A stretch of DNA of 64,000 bases from QHXW01 sp963768075 (GTDB lineage: Bacteria > Acidobacteriota > Terriglobia > Bryobacterales > Bryobacteraceae): the NCBI GenBank assembly GCA_963768075.1, contig CAVYHD010000033.1, forward strand, positions 248,001 to 312,000, read 5' to 3'. The notes under the pieces were generated by a model. It worked only from the letters and a program-made list of their open reading frames with translations. It ran no database searches and was not told the DNA's origin. The stretch's first letter is position 1. Each line of letters begins with the position of its first letter. Position numbers and translations under genes: made by a program. Positions 1 through 8,920 of the stretch are shown in pieces.

Positions 1-1
1 T

Positions 2-310
2 TTCCGCGAGGCGCTGATGCTGTGCGACCTCTGCCCCAACGTACACCTGGACACCTCCAGCAGCAACGGCTGGATGCGCTACCAACCAGAATTCCCCAGC
101 CTGCCGGACGTTTTCCGGCGTGCGTTGGACGTTGTGGGACCGGAACGGCTGCTGTTCGGTTCTGATTCCTCGTTCTTTCCGCGCGGCTGGCACAAGGCGA
201 TTTTTGATGCCCAGGTGCAAGCTCTGTCCCATATTGGGATTTCCGGCGCGGATGCCCGGCGCATCTTCGGAGGGAATCTGGAGCGAATCCTGCGGCGCCA
301 AGTCGAGTGA
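2..310 (+). CDS. Amidohydrolase family protein, C-terminal part (5' end outside window)
   Basis: The frame is open from base 2, so the gene begins upstream and about 102 C-terminal residues are visible. The motif FGSDSSFFPRGW near residue 55 matches the strand-and-Asp segment that closes the metal site in amidohydrolase-2 (PF04909) TIM barrels. The final stretch with IFGGNLERIL matches the usual 'GxNAxRLL' terminus of that family. These enzymes are metal-dependent hydrolases or decarboxylases of cyclic or amide substrates; the substrate cannot be told from this fragment. No partner gene is visible, because the next gene starts 116 bases later and is unrelated. The family call is fairly safe; the specificity is unknown. 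Confidence 0.7.
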   Translation, partial: FREALMLCDLCPNVHLDTSSSNGWMRYQPEFPSLPDVFRRALDVVGPERLLFGSDSSFFPRGWHKAIFDAQVQALSHIGISGADARRIFGGNLERILRRQVE

Positions 311-426
311 GAGATTCGTGAGGAATCGTACACTTCATCTTTGAATCACCTGATAGTCAGTTGTTGTGGAGGCAGGCGAGGCTGGGATTTTACACCTGGC
401 CCGACAGGGACCAACAAAGACAATCG

Positions 427-1257
427 ATGAGACTCATCTTAAGATGGACCTGCTCACAGGCCGGTCACGGGGCGGACGTGCGCCTGGCGAGATTCATACG
501 GGTTTTGCGCGCTGCGCAGCGCACCACCGGTTATCTACCGCTTCTGGAAAGCGCCGGGCTGGCGACGCCTGAGGCGCTGGCCTCGGTTCACTCGGTGGAA
601 CAGACACTCGAACGTCTTCCTGCCATTGATCGGGACGAGTTCTATGGTTCGCGAGCGGCATTTGAGAGCCCAGGGAGCACGCGGCCCTCGCCGCAGCCGT
701 TCCGCTCCCCGCTCGAATACACGCCCAAGACTGCGATCCTCATGGCCGGGTTCCAGCCGAACTCCGTTATCAAGGTCATGGCGCAGAACTGGACGAGAGG
801 CCTGAAGCAATTTGGCGCCAGCGCTCTGGCGGCGCCGGTGAGCGTACTGCGATCGTTGGCGGACACGATCGAGGCCGGGCGGCAGGAAGCACCGTCGCTG
901 CGCCATTTCGTGGTGTCCTTTACCGGGGGGGAACAAGGCGAGCTGGCGGAGGATGACCGCGAGCGTTTCTGGCGCGTATTCCGAGTGCCCGTGTTTGAGC
1001 AACGGTTGGGATTCGACAACCGGGTGATCGCTTATGAATGCGAAGCGCACCATGGTCTGCACATCTTGCCGGAGCGCGCTGCGCTCGAACAGACGGCCGG
1101 CTCGGAGCTGCTCCTGACTTCGCTGACCGATCTGCGTTTTCCCACGCTCCGCGTGGGCACGAGGCTCTCGGCTACGATTCACTCCGATTGCTGCGATTGC
1201 GGCAACGCCGCGGCGCGGTTGGTCGGTGCGCGGCCGCTCGTCGCCGCTGCGTGCTGA
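427..1257 (+). CDS. Short PaaK/CapK-like (AMP-forming ligase-related) protein
   Basis: About 276 residues from an ATG at 427; the frame is open upstream to a TTG at 361 but the extra residues look non-conserved. The segments FTGGEQGELAEDDRERFW, FGFDNR-like IAYECEAHHGLHI and LLLTSLTDLRFPTLRVGTRL align by eye with the central and C-terminal blocks of phenylacetate-CoA ligase/coenzyme F390 synthetase-like proteins. The cysteine cluster CCDCGNAAARLVG sits where those proteins carry CxCGR. Typical family members are about 430 residues, so this one lacks much of the N-terminal half and the C-terminal lid domain. No clear P-loop-like AMP-binding segment is visible, so ligase activity is doubtful. 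It ends one base before the convergent hsdS gene. Confidence 0.5.
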   Translation: MRLILRWTCSQAGHGADVRLARFIRVLRAAQRTTGYLPLLESAGLATPEALASVHSVEQTLERLPAIDRDEFYGSRAAFESPGSTRPSPQPFRSPLEYTPKTAILMAGFQPNSVIKVMAQNWTRGLKQFGASALAAPVSVLRSLADTIEAGRQEAPSLRHFVVSFTGGEQGELAEDDRERFWRVFRVPVFEQRLGFDNRVIAYECEAHHGLHILPERAALEQTAGSELLLTSLTDLRFPTLRVGTRLSATIHSDCCDCGNAAARLVGARPLVAAAC

Positions 1258-1258
1258 C

Positions 1259-2491
1259 TTACAAGCCGCGCGTGATGGCGGTCACGATCAACGCCGACCG
1301 GTACTCGCACAGCCGCAGGCACTGTTGTTCGATAATCGACACCAGCCTGTCAGCCTTCTCCGTGGCGCGATTCAGGCGATCCACAATCGCCTGCTGTTCG
1401 TCGAGCGGCGGCAGCGGAACGGCGAAATTTCCGTATCGTTCCGCGCTCACGTTAGCGATCGTTGCCTGAACCGTATTCACCCGGACTTCGTGCCGGTAGC
1501 CGGGAGACTGCGTGTAGTAGTAAAGGTAATCCGGGAAGATTTTGCGGCGGTCCACGCGCAGCCGCACCAAGTAACCGGCGAAACAGGCGCGGCCCCATTC
1601 CTTGCGATAACGAAACGCCTTGCCCACGGTAGCTCCGCTGCGTGCCAGCAGAAGGTCGCCGTCCCGGAGGAGATAGGGAGCGGCCAGAGGTTCCGGCAAT
1701 GAGTAGAAGGTGTCCTCGCGCAGTGAGCCATCATCGTTCAGATCAGTAATGCGGATGTAGCGCGGAGCATCGGGATCGCGGCTAACGGCAGGCTCATTGG
1801 CCCCATAGAGCAGGGCGCCGGAACGGATGAACTTGAGCCGGGTGACTTTCCAGCGATCCGCGCCGATGTTTTGGGTGACGAGTGCTTCGCGCTTCTCACG
1901 CAGTGCATTGAGCAAGCGCTGCTTCACGCGCACCAGATCGTCGAGCAGCGCGGTTTTACGGCCCAGCAACGTCGCGATGTACTTCTGCTCCGCGCATTCC
2001 GGCACGCGGACGATTTCCTCCAGATAGGACTTGCAGTCCAGGTTCTGAATCCCCGTGGTCTGAGAGATGGACCGGCGATTCACTCCAAGGTGGTAGAGCG
2101 CGGCATGCAGATAGCAGAGATAGCGGGCATCGAAACCCGGGGCCACGGGCATGCGTGCGATGAAGTTGGAGCAGACGGCCGGGGCCTGGCTCCCGTATAT
2201 CACTACCGCGCCCACCGGCTGCCCGTCTCCTCCGCCCGATTTCTCGAGCAGCAGGTCGCCTGCGGCGAGCATTCTTCCCCGGCGATACCCGGGCGGGATG
2301 AAGCGCAGGGTGGGATCGCGCAGATCCGCGCATAGGCCCAGCCGGTCGAAATCAGCCACCCGCACACAGATCACGTCTCCGGAGCCGCCCCGAGCCTCCT
2401 CACCCCAAACACCGGTTGTGCATGCGATGGCAGTTTGCTTCAGGCGCACCGTTCGCCAATGGGCGGGTGCATCGCGAAATGCCGCGTTCAT
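1259..2491 (-). CDS. hsdS: Type I restriction-modification specificity subunit HsdS
   Basis: About 410 residues. The start ATG overlaps the hsdM stop as ATGA (2488-2491), which decides the start against a longer open frame to 2647. Two target-recognition halves are visible. Each ends in a helical spacer: residues around ECAEQKYIATLLGRKTALLD follow the first half, and PLPPLDEQQAIVDRLNRATE the second. This is the normal two-TRD HsdS layout. HsdS sets the bipartite DNA target and docks two HsdM subunits. No frameshift is seen. No restriction subunit lies next to it, so the pair may act as a solitary methyltransferase or use an hsdR gene elsewhere. Confidence 0.9.
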   Translation of the reverse strand: MNAAFRDAPAHWRTVRLKQTAIACTTGVWGEEARGGSGDVICVRVADFDRLGLCADLRDPTLRFIPPGYRRGRMLAAGDLLLEKSGGGDGQPVGAVVIYGSQAPAVCSNFIARMPVAPGFDARYLCYLHAALYHLGVNRRSISQTTGIQNLDCKSYLEEIVRVPECAEQKYIATLLGRKTALLDDLVRVKQRLLNALREKREALVTQNIGADRWKVTRLKFIRSGALLYGANEPAVSRDPDAPRYIRITDLNDDGSLREDTFYSLPEPLAAPYLLRDGDLLLARSGATVGKAFRYRKEWGRACFAGYLVRLRVDRRKIFPDYLYYYTQSPGYRHEVRVNTVQATIANVSAERYGNFAVPLPPLDEQQAIVDRLNRATEKADRLVSIIEQQCLRLCEYRSALIVTAITRGL

Positions 2492-4245
2492 GTGGCGCCG
2501 AGCTGCTGGAGTAGAGCTTGCGCCTCGCGATCGAGATCGCGGATTTCGCGATCGATCTCCGCCAGCGGGCGTACTGTCTCCGGCTCGAAGAAGAAGCGCG
2601 CAAACGGAATGGCGTAGCCGATGCGCGGCTCGGCGCTGGCAATCCATGCGTCGGATGCGTGCGGAAGCACCTCGCGTTCGAACCAGACGGGCACATCCTC
2701 AACCAATGGAATCTCCTCATGATCCCGAAGATCGGGGTCCGGCTGCGGGCGGCCCTCGGCGTCGCGATATATGGCGGCGGTGTCATCCTGATGCGCAACC
2801 GCCTCGCGAATGCGGCGCGCCAGGGTACGTCCGATTTTAATTCCGGCGCGGGCGAAGGCGTCTTTGAGCGATGCGTCAAAGGCGGACTGCTCGATGTATA
2901 CCGTCCGCGGATCCAACTGGCTGAGTGTGTCGATTACGGCCGGCGCAACTTTGTTCCGAAGGGCGCCAATGCGCTCCGGCAGCGGCTGGAACTGAAGCCG
3001 CAGGGGGCGCTCGACCGTAATCCGGCGGTGGCCGAATTCCTCATTGCGCAGGATCTTTGAGTATGGACCCTCGCGAAAATCGCGTTGCAGCTCACAGATC
3101 CGATCGACCTGCGCGGGCGGAATTTCATGGCGCTTCGCTCCGAGCGATCGAGTCATTTTGCCGGCAAACGTCGCGGCGTTGATCAATTGCACTTTGCCTT
3201 GGCGCTCGGGTAGTTTGCGATTCGTGAGCAGCCAGATATAGGTTGCGAGGCCGGTGTTGTAGAAGAGCTGATCAGGTAGCGCGACAACGGCTTCGAGCCA
3301 ATCGTTTTCGAAGATCCACCGGCGAATCTCGCTCTCCCCCGAACCAGCGTCACCGGAAAACAGGGGCGAGCCGCTGAAAACCACCGCGATGCGCGTGCCC
3401 TCAGGCTTCATCTTCGACAGCATATGCTGGAGAAACAGCAGCGAGCCGTCGTTGACGCGCGGCAGCCCGGCGCCGAATCGGCCCTTGAAACCGAGCCGCT
3501 CGTGCTCGGTACGTACTTGCTTCTCGACCTTTTTCCAATCAACGCCAAACGGGGGGTTACTGAGCATGTAGTCGAATCTACGGCCAGCGAAGCCATCGTG
3601 GGTGAAGCTGTTGCCAAGCACGATGCAACCGGCATCGTGCCCGCGGAGGATAGCATCGGCCTTGCAAATCGCGTAGGACTCGGCATTCAGCTCCTGGCCG
3701 GCGATGGCCAGCCGCGCGCCGGAACCACGCTCGCGCGCGTACTCCTCGGCTACCGCAAGCATGCCGCCGGTGCCGCAGGCAGGGTCGTAGAGGCTCTTCC
3801 CCGCTCCCGAGTCGTCTTGAAGAACGAGCCGGACCATGAGCCGCACGACCTCGCGAGGTGTGAAGTGCTCGCCGGCCGTCTCGTTCGACTGCTCGGAAAA
3901 CTTGCGGATGAGCTCTTCGAAGATGTAGCCCATTTCGTGATTCGAGACGGCCGCGGGGCCCAGATCGATTTCGCCGAAGCGCTCCAAGACGATCGGGAGC
4001 AGGCCGGCTTTGTGCAGCCGCGCGATGGACTCGCGCAGACGGAAGCAGTCGAAGATTTCACGGACTGCCGGGGTAAGCTTTTTCAGGTGGTGCTGCAGAC
4101 CGCTCGCAGACTCGGGTAGGGCACAGAACCGCCGCAGCACCGTGAACGGCAGGATGACCTTGCCATATTCCGACTTCTTGTAATCGCCGCGCAGGAGGTC
4201 GGCGATGCTCCAGATGAAATTAACTTTCTCTTGAAACCCGCTCAC
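2488..4245 (-). CDS. hsdM: Type I restriction-modification DNA methyltransferase HsdM
   Basis: 585 residues. The N-terminal helical HsdM_N domain begins with MSGFQEKVNFIWSIADLLRG. The SAM-binding motif I DPACGTGG is at residues 154-161 and the adenine N6 catalytic motif IV NPPF at 230-233. A long C-terminal extension carries paired acidic and aromatic blocks typical of the larger HsdM subclass. The product transfers methyl from SAM to adenine in the target set by HsdS, as an M2S complex. It is translationally coupled to hsdS by a four-base overlap. The frame is intact. The next gene upstream on the same strand is unrelated (a prolipoprotein-like gene is not present either), and hsdR is absent from the window. 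Confidence 0.93.
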   Translation of the reverse strand: MSGFQEKVNFIWSIADLLRGDYKKSEYGKVILPFTVLRRFCALPESASGLQHHLKKLTPAVREIFDCFRLRESIARLHKAGLLPIVLERFGEIDLGPAAVSNHEMGYIFEELIRKFSEQSNETAGEHFTPREVVRLMVRLVLQDDSGAGKSLYDPACGTGGMLAVAEEYARERGSGARLAIAGQELNAESYAICKADAILRGHDAGCIVLGNSFTHDGFAGRRFDYMLSNPPFGVDWKKVEKQVRTEHERLGFKGRFGAGLPRVNDGSLLFLQHMLSKMKPEGTRIAVVFSGSPLFSGDAGSGESEIRRWIFENDWLEAVVALPDQLFYNTGLATYIWLLTNRKLPERQGKVQLINAATFAGKMTRSLGAKRHEIPPAQVDRICELQRDFREGPYSKILRNEEFGHRRITVERPLRLQFQPLPERIGALRNKVAPAVIDTLSQLDPRTVYIEQSAFDASLKDAFARAGIKIGRTLARRIREAVAHQDDTAAIYRDAEGRPQPDPDLRDHEEIPLVEDVPVWFEREVLPHASDAWIASAEPRIGYAIPFARFFFEPETVRPLAEIDREIRDLDREAQALLQQLGAT

Positions 4246-4273
4246 GCGAAGCTCATCTTGCCGTGCGACCGGC

Positions 4274-5581
4274 CTACCTGGCGTTCACTTTGCTCAAGAT
4301 GCGGTCCTTGATCCAGTGCTCGTCCCACCACTCGATCGGATTCATCTGCACGCCGTCAATCTGCATGCTGAAGTGCAGGTGATCGCCGCCGGCGAGGCCC
4401 GTTGTGCCGCTCTTGCCGATCGTCTGGCCCTTCTTCACCATGTCGCCCGGCTTCACGTCGATCTCGCTCATATGGCCGTAAATCGATTGCAGGCCGTAGC
4501 CGTGGTCGAGGACGACGCAGTTGCCGTAGATGCCCAGATTGGCGGCCCAGACCACGCGGCCGTCATTGGCGGCCGGCACGGTCACGTGCTGGGCGTCGCA
4601 GCAGGTCGAAGCCCAGGTGCACCTGCTGATCCACTTTCTTGCCGTTGTACATGTAGTTGCGCATGTCGGCGAAATCGGATTCCTCCGCGGCATTCGTAGG
4701 GATAAACGGGCCGGTCCAAAGGAAATGATCTTCCGTCTTGAAGCGCAGGTCGGCAAGCTTCTTGTTGTTCTTGCGGCGCATCTCGCCGTTGATTTTGAGA
4801 AAGCGCGAAAGCAGGTCGCCCGAAGCCGCCCGGATCGATCTGGTTCACCACCTTTTCCATAAATGCGTCGTCAATGGCCAGGTCGCGCGCGCGGAACTTC
4901 TTGGGGAACAGCTTGAACCAGAACGTGCCGGTGGCTTCCGTGCCGGCCGGATTGCGCGCATAAGACCACGGGCACCACGTCGGGCGGCAGGTCCCACGGA
5001 TAGGCGAACAGGGAAAAACGCTGCGCCCGGCTGCCCGGAAGTGGAAAACTGCGGAACTTGTACTTGCCCACGCGCACGCCGGCCTCGGTGACGTATCCCG
5101 AAGGCGTGAACGTGACCAGTTCCAAGCCGCCCTGGTTGATGTAGTGCTGCGCGCCGTCGGGGATGACGCGCGGCGGCTGGCGTGACGACTGACATCGGCC
5201 TCGGCCGAATCCGTGCAGCCACGCAGATCGTTCGACTGTCGCCTCCACCATGAGCCGGGCCTTGCCATCGTGCAATCGCGGCGCTTGTTCTTGCCGGCCT
5301 CGAAAGGCCGGATGCGGGCCCTGGTGCCTGCGCCAGAACGCAGGCGATTGCGGCGCGCTCTGTGGAGTACCGTATAGCGCGTACCATTCTGCTCCATGAT
5401 GCGCGGTCACGCGGCGCACGCCGTGCGGATTGGCGATCCGCACCTGAACCGGCGTGCTGCACCCCGATGGCTGTCACCGGCGGATCGATGTGCAGAGTAG
5501 TGCCGTTGGAGAACACCACGCAGCGACAGCGACACCGGCGCAGCAATACAGCACCAACGATGATAATGAGGAGTATCTCAC
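4274..5581 (-). CDS. M23-family (LytM-like) metallopeptidase, reading frame broken by several indels
   Basis: The protein can be rebuilt across several frames. It starts with a GTG at 5581 and a membrane segment (ILLIIIVGAVLL, needing one base restored). A beta-rich region follows (for example TPSGYVTEAGVRVGKYKF near 5100 and FWFKLFPKKFRARDLAIDD near 4900). The M23 domain comes last: HLGFDL near 4610 supplies the first Zn ligands (HxxxD) and GDHLHFSMQIDG near 4370 the HxH ligands. These two motifs lie in different frames. At least six single-base shifts are needed between about 4590 and 5577. The family cleaves peptidoglycan cross-links in the periplasm. The GTG overlaps the stop of the upstream S9 peptidase gene (GTGA), so the two probably form one transcript. 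Confidence 0.75.
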
Positions 5582-7605
5582 TTTTTCGTCCAGGAATCGA
5601 TCCAGTCGATGAAGTTCTTGTACCAGAACAGGGTGTTCTGCGGTTTCAGCACCCAGTGGCCTTCATCGGGAAACACGATCAAGCTTGGACGGCACCTTCT
5701 GCATTTGCAGGGCGGTGAACAGCTGCAGGCCCTGCGTGTAGGGCACGCGGAAATCCAGCTCGCCGTCGATGACCAGCGTGGGAGTCTGGAACTCCTTCAC
5801 GAAGTGGCTGGGCGACCAGCGCGGCATAATCTCCGGATTGTCCCACGGCATGCCGCCGAACTCCCAGAGCGGGAAACCACAGCTCTTCGGTTTCGCCGGC
5901 TTCGCTGCGCAGATCGTAGACGCCGGCGTGCGAGATCAGCGCTTTGAAGCGCTGCGTGTGGCCCAGAATCCAATCGATCATGTAGCCGCCATAGGAACCG
6001 CCGGCGGCCGCCATGCGGTCGGCATCCACGTAGGGGAGCTTGGCCACGTAATCGGTCACCGCCATGATGTCGTCGAAGCGCTGCCGCCCCAGTCGCCGTT
6101 GATCTCGTCGATGAATTTCTGGCCGTAGCCGGTCGACCCGCGAGGATTGGGCATCACCACCACATAGCCCGCCGCGGCGAACACCTGCGCGTTCCAGCGG
6201 TAGGTCCAGCTCTCGCCCCAGTCGCCTTGCGGTCCGCCGTGAATCAGCATCAGCACGGGATACTTCTTCCGCGCATCGAAGTCGGGCGGCTTCACCAGGA
6301 AGCTCTGCACGCGGGCGTCATCGGCGCCATCCACCCAGAACTCTTCGAGCGGCGTGAGCTGGTAGCCTGAGCACGGTCCGTCGTTCAGATGCGTGAGCGC
6401 TGCCGGCGCCGCCGCCCGGAGGCCGCGCGAAAGATCTCGACCGGGCTAGACGCCGCTCTGGCGCGTGTAGACCATGGTCTTGCCGTCGGGGGTGAACTGC
6501 ATGTCGTCGAGGTCGCTATCGCCGCTGAGCGCGATGGGCGCGGCGCCGCCGTTCACGGGAATGAACTGGATGGACTGCCGGCCGCGGTCCTGATGGTGAA
6601 GAAGAGGCCGCGACGAATCGGGCCTCCAGGTGAAGCTGTTCACCCAGCGGTCGATGCGATTCGGTGAGATTGGTCAGTTTGCCGGTGACGCGCTCGAGCA
6701 CCATCAGGCGCCAGCGGTCGCTCTCATACCCGGCGCGGAACTGCGCGCGCTAGGCGAGGTACTTGCCGTCGGGCGAATACTGCGGCGGTTGTCGGCCGCC
6801 GGATTGCACGGTGATCTTCGGCGCGGCTCGCCGCCGTCGATGGGGACCGCGAAGAGATCGGTATTGGTGCTGGTGGCGGGCACCTCGTCGGCATTCATGG
6901 CGTAGCAGACTTCCTTGCCGTCGGGCGAGATGGCGTAATCGTCGGGGCCGCCGAGGGAGAAAGGCGGCACGTCGCGATTGCCGGGCGTGAGATCCCTGGC
7001 CGCGCCCGCCTTCGACGGAAACCGCCAGCAGATGGCTGCGGCGGCGCGGTCTGCCAGGCGGTCCAGTGGCGGTAGAGCAGGTCGGTGATAAACGCGCGCT
7101 TTCACTTTGTTGTCCTTCTCGGCGTCGAGGTTCTGCTTGTTGCAGGCGTCGTCGGCGCCGCACTCGGGATAGACCTCGCTCGTGAACACCAGGTTCTTGC
7201 CATCGGGCGAGAACAGCACGCCGTCGGCTTCGGTGGCCAGATTGGTGATCTGCTTTGGGTTTGCCGCCATCCGGGTCCATGATCCAGATCTGCGAGGAGC
7301 CGCTGCGGTCGGAGACGAAGGCGATGCGTCTGGAATCGGGCGACCAGCGCGGGCGCTCGGCGGCGTCGGCGATCTTGCGCGGCGCGCCGCCGGCCAGCGG
7401 AACGATCCAGATCTGCTGCGGCTTGCTGTTCTTCTCGACATCCATGGTCTGCGTGGAAAACGCCACCCAGCGCCATCCGGTGAAAGTTGCGGATCGCTGA
7501 TGCGCACCAGCTGCATCAGGCATTGGCGTCGAACGGCTGCTTTTGCGCGGAGAGCGCGGAAGCCAGAAGCACGGGCAGCAGAGCCCGCGCCGCTTTGATG
7601 TGCAT
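5578..7605 (-). CDS. S9 family prolyl oligopeptidase-like peptidase, reading frame broken by many indels
   Basis: About 675 codons from ATG at 7605 (signal-like MHIKAARALLPVLLASAL) to a TGA at 5578. The N-terminal half carries repeated propeller motifs such as RWSPDSRRIAFVSDRSG, LFSPDGKNLVFTSEV and QYSPDGKYLA. The C-terminal alpha/beta-hydrolase half keeps LIHGGPQGDWGESW, the nucleophile motif GGSYGGYM near 5985, the Asp in DGELDFRVP near 5765 and the His in DEGHWV near 5660. All three catalytic residues are therefore readable, but in different frames. I need at least ten single-base shifts across the gene. The family hydrolyses short peptides; the signal sequence suggests a periplasmic location. 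It precedes the M23 gene with a GTGA overlap and diverges from hisS. Confidence 0.8.
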
Positions 7606-7674
7606 ATAAACCCGATTGTATCGCGGCATGTTAGCATGGTTTTCATTCCCTCTGTTTCACAATAAGGACGAAAC
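7606..7674. promoter_or_regulatory. Divergent intergenic region with hisS ribosome binding site
   Basis: These 69 bases separate the divergent S9-peptidase ATG (7605) and the hisS start, so promoters for both must lie here or overlap the genes. A clear Shine-Dalgarno AAGGA at 7664-7668 is placed six bases before the TTG at 7675, and this decides the unusual hisS start codon. No convincing -35/-10 pair was found by eye. Confidence 0.5.
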
Positions 7675-8919
7675 TTGATTCGCGCAGTCAAAGGAACCAG
7701 GGATTTATTGCCTCCGGCCACGGCGGTTTGGAACCACGTGGAAACGGTCGCGCGCGAGGTGTTTCGGGCGTACAACTATCACGAAATTCGCACGCCGATC
7801 CTGGAGGAGACGCAACTTTTCGCGCGCGGCGTGGGCGCGGAAACCGACATCGTCACCAAGGAAATGTACACCTTCGAGGACCGCGATGGCAGTTCGCTAA
7901 CGCTGCGTCCGGAGACCACGGCGTCGGTGATGCGCGCGTACATCGAGCACCGCCTGGACCAGAGGCCCGGCGTGCAGAAGCTGTATTACATCGGCCCCAT
8001 GTTCCGGCGCGAGCGGCCGCAGAAAGGGCGTTACCGGCAGTTTTTCCAGATCGGCGCGGAAGCCATCGGATCGGAGTCGCCCCTCGTGGATGCGGAAGTA
8101 ATCGAGATGGTGGTGGAGCTATTGAAGCGGGCGGGGCTCGGAGGGTTCACGCTGCTGTTGAATTCGGTGGGCGACTCAAATTGCCGGCCAGCGGTACATC
8201 GAGACGCTGCGGGAAGAGCTGGAGAAGGTCGCGCCGAAGTTGTGCGAGGATTGCCAGCGGCGCGTGACTACGAATCCGCTGCGCGTGCTCGATTGCAAAG
8301 TGCCGGAGGATCAGCCGATCATCGACAAACTGCCGTCGATTCTCGATCATCTCGCGAGGTTTGCCGGCGGCACTTCGACACGGTGCAAAGTCTGTTGCGG
8401 GATCGCGGAATCCCGTTTGAGGTACGCCCGCGGCTGGTTCGCGGGCTCGATTACTACATGCGCACGACTTTTGAAGTAGTGCACGGAGCCCTGGGCGCGC
8501 AGAATTCGGTGCTCGGCGGCGGGCGCTACGATGGCCTCGCGGAGTCGCTGGGATCGAAGGTGCCGGCGCCTGGAATCGGCTTTTCGATTGGCGAAGACCG
8601 GCTCGTGATGACGGTGGAAGAGAGGCTGAACTCACAACCGCTCGATTTGTTCGTCGCGGCGCTGGGCGAGCCCGCAATGCAACAAGCTGGGCTACTCGCG
8701 CGGGACTTGCGTCAGTCTGGCCACTCCGTCGAGGTCGTGGCCGACGCCAAGTTGAAACGTGCCATGGAACTGGCCAACAAGTTGGGTGCGCGCTATACGT
8801 TGATCGTGGGAGAAAATGAAATCGCCGCCGGCCGCTACGCCCTGAAAAATATGGCTTCCGGCCAGCAGGAAGAAGTCGCGCGCGAAGAGATCGCGCAGCG
8901 GCTCCAAATTACTCACTGA
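7675..8919 (+). CDS. hisS: Histidyl-tRNA synthetase, with a compensated frame swap inside
   Basis: The TTG start at 7675 has a strong SD. The product charges tRNA-His in the cytoplasm (class IIa). Motif 1 region VKGTRDLLPP, motif 2 MFRRERPQKGRYRQFFQIG and the histidine-binding segment RGLDYYMRTTFEVV are all intact, and the C-terminal anticodon domain is present. The open frame looks complete (414 codons), but residues from about 172 to 228 are read in the wrong frame. An extra C near 8184-8190 shifts to the frame encoding CEDCQRRVTTNPLRVLDCK, and a lost base near 8351-8356 shifts back before CRRHFDTVQSLL. The true protein is therefore normal and the literal translation is wrong over that stretch. 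aspS follows one base after the stop. Confidence 0.9.
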   Translation: MIRAVKGTRDLLPPATAVWNHVETVAREVFRAYNYHEIRTPILEETQLFARGVGAETDIVTKEMYTFEDRDGSSLTLRPETTASVMRAYIEHRLDQRPGVQKLYYIGPMFRRERPQKGRYRQFFQIGAEAIGSESPLVDAEVIEMVVELLKRAGLGGFTLLLNSVGDSNCRPAVHRDAAGRAGEGRAEVVRGLPAARDYESAARARLQSAGGSADHRQTAVDSRSSREVCRRHFDTVQSLLRDRGIPFEVRPRLVRGLDYYMRTTFEVVHGALGAQNSVLGGGRYDGLAESLGSKVPAPGIGFSIGEDRLVMTVEERLNSQPLDLFVAALGEPAMQQAGLLARDLRQSGHSVEVVADAKLKRAMELANKLGARYTLIVGENEIAAGRYALKNMASGQQEEVAREEIAQRLQITH

Positions 8920-8920
8920 T

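Noticed and set aside
4274..7605. M23 and S9 peptidase genes as true pseudogenes
   Set aside because: All catalytic motifs are preserved on both sides of each break and the breaks are single bases; genes in decay would also show substitutions and larger deletions.
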